From Muribaculum gordoncarteri (GTDB taxonomy: Bacteria; Bacteroidota; Bacteroidia; Bacteroidales; Muribaculaceae): a stretch of DNA of 64,000 bases. The translations under genes and the position numbers were made by a program. Positions 56,615 to 64,000 of the stretch are shown piece by piece. The DNA is taken from the NCBI RefSeq assembly GCF_004803695.1, contig NZ_CP039393.1:496001-560000 (forward strand), read 5' to 3'. Below the pieces are notes generated by a model. It was not told where the DNA came from, did not search any database, and saw only the letters and a program-made list of their open reading frames with translations. Every line of letters starts with the position of its first letter. Position 1 is the stretch's first letter.

Positions 56615-59454
56615 TGATTTTCCCATAGCGTCATTACTTTTTGGTGTTGGTTGACTTTCCGGGCGAAATCGAGGTATTTCGCGATTCCGGTTTTCTTGCG
56701 GTCTATCTCGATACGGGTGATTGCCTCCTGCATGGTGCCGTAGTGGGCGAGATAGATTTTCAAGGCCTCTTTTTCGGATCGCTCTGTCGTATAGGCCCAG
56801 TAACATTCCGGCGGCTCCTCGACACCGAACACGTCCGAGTTCTGGCCCCGGCATATCCACACCTCCTTGAAGTAGTTGCGACCCTCCTTGTTGTTGAGGG
56901 CGTTGATGGTGAATATCTGCTGCTTCTGTATGGGGGTCAGTCCGAGAATGGCCGCTATGTCGTCGTATCTGTCCTTGAACTTGGACTGGTCAAGCAGTAT
57001 CTTCACGTCAGAATTGTTGATAATTGCCTCCTTGACAATCGGGGAGTCTATCACATCGTTAAGCTCTTGAGTGACAACCCCGGCGATACCGTGAAATTTC
57101 CTGACGGTCTTGTAGAGAAACTTGATATACTCGGCCATTGTGGGTGAGGCTATTGCTTTCCACGCCTCTTCGATTATAAGAGCCTTGCGCCCTTTCTTGA
57201 TACGCATTTTCTGGAGAAACACGTCCATTATTATGAGCACCACGATAGGGAAAAGAACGGGGTCATCCTTAATCTTGTCGATTTCAAAGACTATGAAACG
57301 CTCGTCGAAAAGGTTTGCGTCTATGTCGGAGTTAAGCGTCATCTCCAGCTCGCCGCCACGGTAGAACTGCTTGAGTATCGCCGCGAAGTCGCGTATGTCG
57401 AAATGTATCTTTTCAAGAGAGGTTATCTGCGGTATGCGTTCAAGGGCGAACTCGTAATAGGAGTTGAACGACAGGCTTCTGACTTTAAGCCTGCGTTTCT
57501 GTTCCTCGATATGGTCGATCTGTTTGTCAATCTTCACAAGCATTGATGCCTCATAGAGTTCCTTCTTGTAAACCTCTATCTTGTTGGCCGCCTTTTCTTT
57601 CTCTGCCGGGGTAGATGCCCTGTCAAGCACCACGGCGCGGAAGGCGCGGCACTGGCGTATCAGTTTCAGCCTCCGTTCCTCCGAGGGAAGCACGAGGGCC
57701 TTGCTCTCTATCTGAGCCGGAGGTTCCGGACTGCTTATCTGTTCCTCTATGTCGTCCATCTTTTCGGCGTACCTGTCGTAGTCGTTCTCCATTTTGGCAG
57801 CTACAAGGAGCTTCTGCCTCAGGCCGTCGCGCTCATCGGGAGTGAATGAGTCGAATGGGTGGAAGTAAGCCTCGTAATATTCCACGATGGTCTGGTTGAC
57901 AAGCATATCCTCAATTTTAGACGGGGCTTCGCTACCCTTGAAAATCAGGAATATAAGCGATTTGAGAAAGTTTTTCTTCTCGCCGAAATTGAGGTCGTAT
58001 TCCTCCCTCGTCACCTTAAACGGGTTCATCGAGATTGGTTTCTCCTTTGAGTAGCTTATATATGTGCCTCCGAAATAGCCGCATATACCCTCGTAGGAAT
58101 CGCCCGTATCGACCATCACCACGTCCGTGTCCTGTTCCAACAACTGACGCACGACGCTGTTCATGTGGAAACTCTTGCCGCTGCCCGAAGGCCCGATGCA
58201 GAAGAAGTTGGCGTTGTCGGTCATCTTTAACTTGCCCTCCTTGCCGGTTATGTCGATGCACACCGGTAGCCCCCGGCGGTCGGTGTAATAGGTGGTGAGA
58301 GGCGTGTCCTCGCATCCTTTGAGGTGTTCCTTGAAAAAGAGGCACAGGGCGGCGTCCGATAACGTGAGGAAGAGGTCGTAGTCGGGGTTGAAGCCATAGG
58401 CGTTGCCCGGAAAGGAGTCGATGAAAAGCTCAAGCTGGTTGTAGGCCGTGCGCGACGGCATTATGCCGCACTCGTAGAGCTTGGTTTCGAGGTACGAAGT
58501 CACGGGAGTAACCTTGTCCGGGGCGCAGCTCACTATGATGTTGAAGTTTGTATTTACAAGCAATGATGAATCCACAGCCAGGATGTTCAGCACCTCCTCG
58601 ATGTCAGCCTTGGCGATTTTATTGCTGGGGTCGGGCATCGAGCCGTGACGCTTCGCCTTACCTTGGAGCTTGCGGAGCAGTTTCCGCTGCCCCGGTATCT
58701 GCACCACCTGGTTGAACACCACGCAGTCGGCGTGCGGCACCTCAGCGAGAAACGACAGCACGTCGGTGGCTATCGGGTAGCCGTTGACGCTTGTTTCGGT
58801 ATATGGCCTCACCACCGACGGCAGGTTTATCTCGTCTATATCCACCAGAGGATACGAGCGGATTATGCGGTTCCCTGTCCTGAGATATTCGTCGGAGGCC
58901 TTGAAATTGGTCATGGAGAAAGCCCCGTGCCTGAAGTGTAAGGCCATGAAGCGGTGTATGTACTCGGCGACCTCCGGCTTGGAGAGCCTGCGGTGCCGGA
59001 TACCTTTCTCGGAAAGTATGTCGTCCACCTTTGACACCTTGGAATGAAAGTCGAGCCACCGCTTGGGGTCGTACTGTACGAACTGCCCTTTGGGAGCTTC
59101 CTGCGTTATTATGAGATATGTCTTTATCTCGGTGTACCCGCGTCCATCGAAGTATGCGAAATAGCTGCGTGTCAGGTATTCCGCGCCGTCGGGTATCTCG
59201 TGGTGGTAGCTCTGGCGGCAGAATATGTCCTGCTTCTGAAGGGCGTACCCTTCGCCGAGGGTCTGCACTATGTTTGCGAGGACATCCTGAAAGAGCATAT
59301 AACGCTCCGGGTCGGTGCATAGGCGCGGCACCGGATTAGTCATTGAGAATATCACCGAGGGGGAGCCCTTGGCGTCGAACAGCACAACGTCGCCGTCCGT
59401 TTCCTCCAGTTGGGCGAATATGCCGTCAAAGACTTTTTTATGCGTTTTTGCCAT
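56611..59454 (-). CDS. traG: TraG conjugative ATPase (VirB4-like)
   Basis: The 947-residue ATPase powers assembly of the type IV machine. The N-terminal VirB4 domain is followed by Walker A GPSGSGKS near residue 420, a coiled-coil insertion (about residues 540-680) and Walker B in KALIIEEAWKAIA, then AGVVTQELNDVIDSPIVKEAIINNSDVKILLDQ. In CTnDOT nomenclature this is TraG. It is preceded by traF (three-base gap) and coupled to the TraI-like gene by ATGA. Confidence 0.92.
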   Translation of the reverse strand: MAKTHKKVFDGIFAQLEETDGDVVLFDAKGSPSVIFSMTNPVPRLCTDPERYMLFQDVLANIVQTLGEGYALQKQDIFCRQSYHHEIPDGAEYLTRSYFAYFDGRGYTEIKTYLIITQEAPKGQFVQYDPKRWLDFHSKVSKVDDILSEKGIRHRRLSKPEVAEYIHRFMALHFRHGAFSMTNFKASDEYLRTGNRIIRSYPLVDIDEINLPSVVRPYTETSVNGYPIATDVLSFLAEVPHADCVVFNQVVQIPGQRKLLRKLQGKAKRHGSMPDPSNKIAKADIEEVLNILAVDSSLLVNTNFNIIVSCAPDKVTPVTSYLETKLYECGIMPSRTAYNQLELFIDSFPGNAYGFNPDYDLFLTLSDAALCLFFKEHLKGCEDTPLTTYYTDRRGLPVCIDITGKEGKLKMTDNANFFCIGPSGSGKSFHMNSVVRQLLEQDTDVVMVDTGDSYEGICGYFGGTYISYSKEKPISMNPFKVTREEYDLNFGEKKNFLKSLIFLIFKGSEAPSKIEDMLVNQTIVEYYEAYFHPFDSFTPDERDGLRQKLLVAAKMENDYDRYAEKMDDIEEQISSPEPPAQIESKALVLPSEERRLKLIRQCRAFRAVVLDRASTPAEKEKAANKIEVYKKELYEASMLVKIDKQIDHIEEQKRRLKVRSLSFNSYYEFALERIPQITSLEKIHFDIRDFAAILKQFYRGGELEMTLNSDIDANLFDERFIVFEIDKIKDDPVLFPIVVLIIMDVFLQKMRIKKGRKALIIEEAWKAIASPTMAEYIKFLYKTVRKFHGIAGVVTQELNDVIDSPIVKEAIINNSDVKILLDQSKFKDRYDDIAAILGLTPIQKQQIFTINALNNKEGRNYFKEVWICRGQNSDVFGVEEPPECYWAYTTERSEKEALKIYLAHYGTMQEAITRIEIDRKKTGIAKYLDFARKVNQHQKVMTLWENQ

Positions 59455-59457
59455 CTG

Positions 59458-59745
59458 TCAGCGTTTGAACAGGTTGTGATAAATGAAAATTCCGCGGTCA
59501 CGTTTCTTGTTGTGGAGTCCGCCGCGCTGTTTGACATAGATTGTCACCAGCCCGACGGCGGCCATGACAAGCATGGCGACAAACCCGGCGAGCTTCCCCA
59601 GCGCGATTGAGAACACGATGAATCCCACGAATGACACGCCTATCGCCGCTGCCGCAAGCGTCAGGAAGCGTCCACGGATTCCCATGAACTCCAGTGGTTT
59701 CTGTAACCCTTTGAAAACAGGGTAGCCGTCGTTGTATGCCGCCAT
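59458..59745 (-). CDS. traF: Conjugal transfer protein TraF (VirB3-like)
   Basis: The 95-residue protein has the DUF4133/TraF pattern: VFKGLQKPLEFMGIRGRFL, two membrane helices (TLAAAAIGVSFVGFIVFSIAL and GFVAMLVMAAVGLVTIYV), and a basic C-terminus ending IYHNLFKR. It partners TraE and TraG at the inner membrane. It lies between traE and traG, as in CTnDOT. Confidence 0.88.
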   Translation of the reverse strand: MAAYNDGYPVFKGLQKPLEFMGIRGRFLTLAAAAIGVSFVGFIVFSIALGKLAGFVAMLVMAAVGLVTIYVKQRGGLHNKKRDRGIFIYHNLFKR

Positions 59746-59769
59746 GAATGTATGGTTTTCCGCTTCCGG

Positions 59770-60126
59770 CTACTTGAAGAATAGGGGCAACGCCTCACTC
59801 AAGGCGATGAACGCGATACATCCGCCGATGGTGAGCATGATGGTTTTCTTCACGTCCTGGTCGCCGTTTTGCATCTTGAAATAGACGTTAAAAGCTCCTA
59901 CCAAGACAATTACGGCTGCGATTGCCTTCATAAGATTGGAAACCGGGGTCTGGTAGGAGCTGACCTCCTGCGTGGCTTTCGTGAAGCCTGCGGCACCCTT
60001 GCTGGCGGCCATAGCGTTGCCGACGGCCACGGTCACGGCGGCGAGCGCGAGCGTGCCCTTGCGGGCGAACCCTGAGCGGCTGAAACGAGCCAACGCCCTC
60101 AGGCATTTTGTTTTAATCTTCTGCAT
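59770..60126 (-). CDS. traE: Conjugal transfer protein TraE (VirB2-like)
   Basis: This 118-residue protein starts at the ATG at 60126 (MQKIKTKCLRALARF); a start at 60174 is in frame but less likely. The DUF4134/TraE layout is clear: a long signal-like N-terminus (LALAAVTVAVGNAMAAS), then two membrane helices (LMKAIAAVIVLVGAFNVYFKMQNGDQDVKKTIMLTIGGCIAFIALSEALPLFF). It is the probable pilin-like subunit. It is the first of the core machine genes. Confidence 0.88.
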   Translation of the reverse strand: MQKIKTKCLRALARFSRSGFARKGTLALAAVTVAVGNAMAASKGAAGFTKATQEVSSYQTPVSNLMKAIAAVIVLVGAFNVYFKMQNGDQDVKKTIMLTIGGCIAFIALSEALPLFFK

Positions 60127-60282
60127 TTGCGATGATATTCGTTTTTGAAAAAAGTTATCGGGCGGTAAAGGCAATGCAGGGCGTTAAAGACAGCTTCGGG
60201 CGATAAAGGCAGTATTATAAAGAGAGAGTAGAATGGGATTTATTTACATAGTGATAAGTCAGGCCGGTGGCCGGGGCAAGAG

Positions 60283-60639
60283 TTATGCCGCCTCACACTT
60301 ATATACAAGATTGTCGAGGTCGTCATATCTACCGGATTCAATGGCATTTTTTGTCTTGCTTATCAGGCTATCTACGGGATAGCCGTTTGTCATTACAGGC
60401 TCCTTATACCTGACCGCACCCATATTCTGCGGTACTGTCGTGGGCCGGGAATTGTCGCGATTGATCTCAACTGGTTCAAAACCGCCCGCAAGTCCGGATA
60501 TGTCAATTTCGGCTTCCTCGTTTTTGGCTTCCTCGGATGCTTTCATTCGTTTTGCGGCCATAATATCCATAGTTACCAGACCTGCATAATATAGAATCAG
60601 CAGAATGAACAGCAGCGTTATGATTTGTCCGTATGTCAT
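60283..60639 (-). CDS. Small membrane protein of the transfer operon
   Basis: The 118-residue protein has one N-terminal membrane helix (ITLLFILLILYYAGLVTMDIM) and an acidic cytoplasmic tail (EEAKNEEAEIDISGLAGGFEPVEINRD). It sits between the DNA-binding protein and traE, the place of traC or traD in CTnDOT; I do not assign it to either. It begins four bases after the previous stop. Confidence 0.65.
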   Translation of the reverse strand: MTYGQIITLLFILLILYYAGLVTMDIMAAKRMKASEEAKNEEAEIDISGLAGGFEPVEINRDNSRPTTVPQNMGAVRYKEPVMTNGYPVDSLISKTKNAIESGRYDDLDNLVYKCEAA

Positions 60640-60643
60640 AGTG

Positions 60644-61231
60644 TCAGAGCTTTACGCATAGTTTGTTATCTATTGTTTCCCACGGCTCAAAGCTGAGGCC
60701 GACGCTTCTTCCGGCATTCTCGCGCCGATGGTCGCGCTCCATTTCCGGATGATAATACATCACATTCTGGCCGCGCTGTACTATATATCCGGCTTTCTTC
60801 AAGGCGTGCCGCAACTTTATCCGGTGCTTGTTGGTGACAACCTTTATTCTCGTCAGAGGGGCGAGCCCGAAGATGACGCGCCGTTTCTCCCGGTCGGTAA
60901 TGTTTCTCCTTATACGTGAGCGTATTCGGTTCTCCTCTCTTTTTGAACGGTTAAGCCCCAGTTTGGAAATGATCCTTGCGACGGAACGTAGGGGGATGCC
61001 GGTTTCCAACGCGATTTCAGTATATGAGCGTGAGCTGTAAAGCCCGCGCACTTTTTCAGCGCGCTCCAGCCATTCCGGGTTGATGCCCTTGTCAAGACCA
61101 AGCTCATGAGCCTTGTTCGATAATGTCCTGCGGGATACGCCGAGCCGTGCGGCCATAACCGTGTCCGATATAGCCGGGTAGTTCTCCATGAGATAAGTGG
61201 TTTCAGCCTCAGTCCAGTTTTTTCTTTTCAT
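60644..61231 (-). CDS. Myb/SANT-like helix-turn-helix DNA-binding protein
   Basis: The 195-residue basic protein has two helix-turn-helix repeats: WTEAETTYLMENYPAISDTVMAARLGVSRRTLSNKAHELGL and VRGLYSSRSYTEIALETGIPLRSVARIISKLGLNRSKR, followed by a basic C-terminus (NKHRIKLRHALKKAGYIVQ). It is coupled to traB by an ATGA overlap. Its place at the head of the transfer operon suggests a regulator or a relaxosome accessory protein. Not a family I know from CTnDOT. Confidence 0.72.
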   Translation of the reverse strand: MKRKNWTEAETTYLMENYPAISDTVMAARLGVSRRTLSNKAHELGLDKGINPEWLERAEKVRGLYSSRSYTEIALETGIPLRSVARIISKLGLNRSKREENRIRSRIRRNITDREKRRVIFGLAPLTRIKVVTNKHRIKLRHALKKAGYIVQRGQNVMYYHPEMERDHRRENAGRSVGLSFEPWETIDNKLCVKL

Positions 61232-61638
61232 ATATTGTCGTTTTTGTCAAGCAGTGACTTGTTTTTCTTTCTATAAGTCCTTAGCCGGGGAAGGAATGCT
61301 GTTATGAATGTCCTCACGATGGCATTGATTACGTCGGAGCGGCATTTGCGGTCGATGTCGCACTCATCGAGGGAGTCGGCAATATCCTTGTCAATCATGC
61401 AGACCTTCCGCTCGTCTTTCCGTTCACGAAAACCGTAGGACGAAAGGTTTTCCATGAAAGCCTCCCATACCGGATCTGCGGCATCAATATTGATGCAGGA
61501 TTCGGCAGTATTACCGGGTTCCTGTATCCCGGCAGCCTCACGCGACGTAGTTGTTCCGGCAGCATGGCCGACAGGCGTAGCCACATTACGGATGCTTCCG
61601 AGCAGTCCGTCTATATCAGGGAAATTATTGTTATCCAT
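61228..61638 (-). CDS. traB: TraB-like protein (DUF3408)
   Basis: The 136-residue protein has an unstructured N-terminus and a C-terminal DUF3408-type ribbon-helix-helix-like part (KVCMIDKDIADSLDECDIDRKCRSDVINAIVRTFITAFLPRLRTYRKK). DUF3408 proteins directly follow ParA/TraA in CTnDOT-type elements. It overlaps the ParA gene by eight bases and the next gene by four. It probably acts as the DNA-binding partner of the ParA. Confidence 0.8.
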   Translation of the reverse strand: MDNNNFPDIDGLLGSIRNVATPVGHAAGTTTSREAAGIQEPGNTAESCINIDAADPVWEAFMENLSSYGFRERKDERKVCMIDKDIADSLDECDIDRKCRSDVINAIVRTFITAFLPRLRTYRKKNKSLLDKNDNI

Positions 61639-62335
61639 TTTCAGTGTCAGCTTCGATGTGTCCGAATATTTCTTTGAAGATTGTGTCGAAAGCGGCCTGT
61701 GTGACCTCTAATTGTCCGTCCAGATCCGATAATGTGCAGAAGCGTTCCATATCTGCCCTTGAATTGATTTTAGGAGTCACAAGACCATAGCGGCTGAATG
61801 TTTCCCTTGTTTCCTCCCACAGCATAAGCTCGCTACGGCGTCCGACCCTCGCGTCATGTCGGTTCGGCACGAGAATCAGACGGGCGTTCATTTTCCCGGC
61901 CATGACGTTTTTCAGCTTTTGCAGAAATGCGATGAATGTGGCGGTCGAGGGGATGGTGGTCCTGTCGTAGTGGTAGGGACAAATTATATAGTCGGAGTTG
62001 GCGAACAATGTCACGAGTCCCTGCTGTTTTAGATTCCCTGGAGAATCGAATATTGCCACACACCGTGTTTTGCGGATGTTGCCTATGAACCCGAATAGGG
62101 CTTCTTCCTTATTCAATGAAAAAGGAAGAACCTCATAGGGGATGGCGGTATCTCCCGAAGGATAGCGTTTCAGGTCGCTCTCACGCCGTTGCGCCAGACT
62201 CTCCTGCGAATCGCAGTCAATGACAATCACCGGGAGCCCCTTCTTTACAAGATAGTTGGCAAAAGTGACGCATAGAGTTGTTTTCCCTACGCCCCCTTTC
62301 TGATTGGCAAATGTTATGATTATTGATTCGTCCAT
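61631..62335 (-). CDS. traA: ParA-family ATPase (TraA)
   Basis: This 234-residue protein starts at the ATG at 62335 (MDESIIITFANQKGGVGKTTLC). The deviant Walker A KGGVGKTT, the Walker A' VIDCDSQESLAQRR and the FDSPGN motif mark a ParA/Soj ATPase. In CTnDOT the gene opens the transfer region as traA. It may localise the relaxosome or help partition. A candidate -7 element, TAATTTTG, lies about 30-40 bases upstream on the minus strand. Confidence 0.88.
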   Translation of the reverse strand: MDESIIITFANQKGGVGKTTLCVTFANYLVKKGLPVIVIDCDSQESLAQRRESDLKRYPSGDTAIPYEVLPFSLNKEEALFGFIGNIRKTRCVAIFDSPGNLKQQGLVTLFANSDYIICPYHYDRTTIPSTATFIAFLQKLKNVMAGKMNARLILVPNRHDARVGRRSELMLWEETRETFSRYGLVTPKINSRADMERFCTLSDLDGQLEVTQAAFDTIFKEIFGHIEADTENG

Positions 62336-62460
62336 TACACCCTGGTTCAATGATTCATATGGCAAAATTACCACGGTGCTTCATCGCGATATGTAACTTT
62401 GGACACCTTTCTTCAAATCTTGGGACTTTATTGTGATACAGTTTTGCCGTCATAAAAGGA

Positions 62461-62503
62461 TAAAGCCTTGCAGACATCATATACTGCTGTCTGCAAGGCT
62501 TTA
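62461..62503 (-). terminator. Terminator between relaxase and traA
   Basis: TAAAGCCTTGCAGAC (62461-62475) and GTCTGCAAGGCTTTA (62489-62503) form a perfect 15-bp stem. On the minus strand it is followed by TCCTTTTAT. It separates the relaxase transcript from traA. Confidence 0.8.
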
Positions 62504-62537
62504 TGTCGCAATCGCGGCATGGTGACAAAATCCCTTG

Positions 62538-64000
62538 TCACATCTTTATGCTGTTTTCATCATCTATGCGGTTATAGTCGCCACGGTAGCCAACTTCCCA
62601 CTCACGGTTTTCCCCACGTCCGGAAGCCGCGTCACGCATACCTCTTATGCCGCGTCCGGTTGTTTTGTCACGAGGCTTTTCAGTTGATTGTCTGCGACGG
62701 AGTTTTTCAAATCTCCTGTATTCGAGCTTACGGGTGTCAAATCCGACTTCCGAAAGATTGATGATTGTTTTTGATGAAAAATCTATTGCGAACCATTCAT
62801 CGCCTTCATGTCTGATGTGGAACCCTGAAGAACGTATGGCGGCACGGAGATTTGTTATACTGTCATCATCAAAGAGCAGGTTCAGGTTATTCACCGCGTC
62901 ATGGTAGCCGTTATCTCGTGACGGGGTGAGCCTTACAAGTTCCGGAGTATTCACCTTATATATACGGCAGAGCAGGTCGCGCTCGGACGCTGAGCCGGGA
63001 TGGAAAGACTCTATCCTCCGAATCTTGTCATTCCGTAGAATTGTGGAGGCCATAAAATCCTTTAGCGGCCGTGTGATTCCTCCGCAATATATCACGCCTC
63101 GTCTTATGTATGCGTTACTGCGGAATAGTTTTTTGTTGATGGCCCATGTGTCTATTGTCGGATTATCCTCCAGCAGCCTGTCAATGAAAGCGTCGATACG
63201 TGCGAGTTTTTCTTCCGGTGTGGAGAAATCAAGAAGTGATTTTATAGACAACACCCATGCGCCGTTATATACGGTTTTGTTCGCATGATCCACTATCATG
63301 TAGCCATAGGGATTGTCAGAGCGTCCGAAGAAAACGAGATCAATTCCCAGCTTGCGTTTAACCGCATCCTGTAGTTCCCGGCGGTCGGAGCTTACATCCC
63401 GGTATTTCCGCAGCATGGCCCACAACTGCCTCCTGCGTTTGTCGTCAACACTGACCCTCTGGAATCTGTCGCTTATCTCGGCAAAGTTAATCTTTACCTG
63501 CACTGCACCGTCGCGCTTGATATACACAACATCGTTCTTCTCATACACCTCATAGCCCATCGAGGACATCAGGGCCTTGTATTGCGCGAATGTGGAGAAT
63601 GTATAGGTCAGTGAGGCTGCAAGATCCTCACCGGCCTTTGCCTTTACATCATTTCCGACAAGCCTGTTCAACACAGCTTGTGACCTAACCCTTTCATGGT
63701 GGTCGCTGATTTTCTTTCCGTCTGGAGAAATGCGGGAGGTGATTATATGTATATGTGTGTTGTCGGTATCGGTATGTGAATATACCAGCAAAGGCTGCCC
63801 CTCGCTTCCATATCCCATTTCACCGAGATACCTGTGGGCGAAATCCAGCAGCTCATCTTCCGATTTTTCATGTCCTTTGCAGGATATGGCCAGATGGAAC
63901 TGGGCTTTTTTGATTCTCGAATTTCGGGAAGAGTAGGCTATCAAATAGTCCTGAAGCTCTTTCGGTGTCGGCTGTGAGAGTACCCCGACATGGCCGAAAT
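62538..64000 (-). CDS. ICE relaxase (MOBP/BmgA-like), 5' end beyond the window
   Basis: At least 487 residues are visible. The frame stays open from the TTG at 63944 back to the window edge (reading FGHVGVLSQPTPKELQDYLIAYSS), so the true start is outside. The relaxase domain has the metal motif in SHTDTDNTHIHIITSRISPDGKK (HIH), followed by HERVRSQAVLNRLV. The C-terminal half is unassigned, with a basic tail. It would nick the ICE oriT. It is upstream of traA and separated from it by a strong terminator. It is unrelated in detail to the nested relaxase at 37827. Confidence 0.85.
   Translation of the reverse strand, partial: FGHVGVLSQPTPKELQDYLIAYSSRNSRIKKAQFHLAISCKGHEKSEDELLDFAHRYLGEMGYGSEGQPLLVYSHTDTDNTHIHIITSRISPDGKKISDHHERVRSQAVLNRLVGNDVKAKAGEDLAASLTYTFSTFAQYKALMSSMGYEVYEKNDVVYIKRDGAVQVKINFAEISDRFQRVSVDDKRRRQLWAMLRKYRDVSSDRRELQDAVKRKLGIDLVFFGRSDNPYGYMIVDHANKTVYNGAWVLSIKSLLDFSTPEEKLARIDAFIDRLLEDNPTIDTWAINKKLFRSNAYIRRGVIYCGGITRPLKDFMASTILRNDKIRRIESFHPGSASERDLLCRIYKVNTPELVRLTPSRDNGYHDAVNNLNLLFDDDSITNLRAAIRSSGFHIRHEGDEWFAIDFSSKTIINLSEVGFDTRKLEYRRFEKLRRRQSTEKPRDKTTGRGIRGMRDAASGRGENREWEVGYRGDYNRIDDENSIKM

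Larger units (their letters stand above)
155..64000. mobile_element. CTnDOT-type integrative conjugative element (incomplete)
   Basis: The window carries an integrase at one end, replication and regulatory genes, anti-restriction and partition genes, cargo, and a nearly complete CTnDOT-type transfer set (TraA, B, E, F, G, I, J, K, L, M, N, O, a coupling ATPase, TraX and a relaxase). The left boundary is inferred from a tRNA-like 3' end followed by a terminator at about 116-165. The right boundary lies beyond the window because the relaxase gene runs off the edge. A 15.9 kb nested element interrupts traK. No tetracycline or macrolide resistance gene is present. Confidence 0.85.

Noticed and set aside
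55859-56860. Longer start of the TraI-like gene within traG
   Set aside because: The first 80 codons are a shadow of traG; the ATG at 56614 gives a signal peptide and a normal ATGA overlap.
1-64000. CRISPR arrays, rRNA, intact tRNA, group II introns and antibiotic resistance genes
   Set aside because: No regular repeat-spacer pattern, no reverse transcriptase, no complete tRNA fold and no recognisable resistance gene were found on reading.

Overview
This window is most of a Bacteroidales integrative and conjugative element (ICE) of the general CTnDOT type, with a second, smaller mobile element inserted inside one of its transfer genes. The host is a Bacteroidota: promoters follow the TTTG-N19/20-TANNTTTG pattern, Shine-Dalgarno sequences are weak, and the genes include TonB-dependent receptor, GLPGLI, DUF4249, DUF3943 and CTnDOT-type Tra families. 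I cannot name the genus. No intact rRNA, tRNA or CRISPR array is visible.

Left end (1-7.1 kb). A minus-strand terminator and what looks like a tRNA 3' end (about 116-165) mark a probable attachment site. Next come a complete tyrosine integrase (460-1824), an XRE/ImmA-like protease with a PIN-domain partner and an unknown third gene, and a plus-strand module of small helix-turn-helix proteins, a replication-initiator-like protein and a DnaC-like ATPase.

7.1-11.6 kb holds two minus-strand operons of small ICE proteins, including DUF2958 and DUF551-like ones. Perfect hairpins lie between several of the genes. Each operon is preceded by a long GC-rich leader, and a third related leader precedes parB at 20.7 kb.

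12.1-18.5 kb is cargo: a lipoprotein with beta/gamma-crystallin motifs, then a second lipoprotein, a TonB-dependent receptor, a DUF4249 lipoprotein and a DUF3943 protein. 18.8-28.1 kb (minus) carries DNA-processing and anti-restriction functions: ParB, a histone H1-like protein, a topoisomerase-type zinc-ribbon protein, a TrbJ-like protein, a TOPRIM primase, an ArdC-like protein and DUF4099/DUF3945 proteins. A GH73-type glucosaminidase and an Abi-family HEPN protein follow on the plus strand.

30-64 kb (minus) is the transfer region. Read in the direction of transcription it is: relaxase (cut by the window edge), ParA/TraA, TraB, DNA-binding protein, TraE, TraF, TraG, TraI-like and partners, TraJ, TraK, TraL, TraM, TraN, TraO, coupling ATPase, TraX. 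A RHH/YafQ toxin-antitoxin pair sits between traO and the coupling gene.

The most striking result is that traK is split. Codons 1-79 are at 53022-53258 and the remaining 119 codons at 36787-37146. A 15.9 kb element lies between, flanked by a 9-bp direct repeat (TTGGTGGAA at 37147 and 53022). Joining the flanks restores an uninterrupted 198-residue TraK. The nested element has its own relaxase and mobilization accessory gene, a candidate oriT, regulators, a cargo operon (two lipoproteins, an outer-membrane barrel, two GLPGLI proteins, an FGE-fold protein) and two tandem tyrosine recombinases, one of which lacks most catalytic residues. Six GTAACAAA motifs, three near each end, look like recombinase arm sites.
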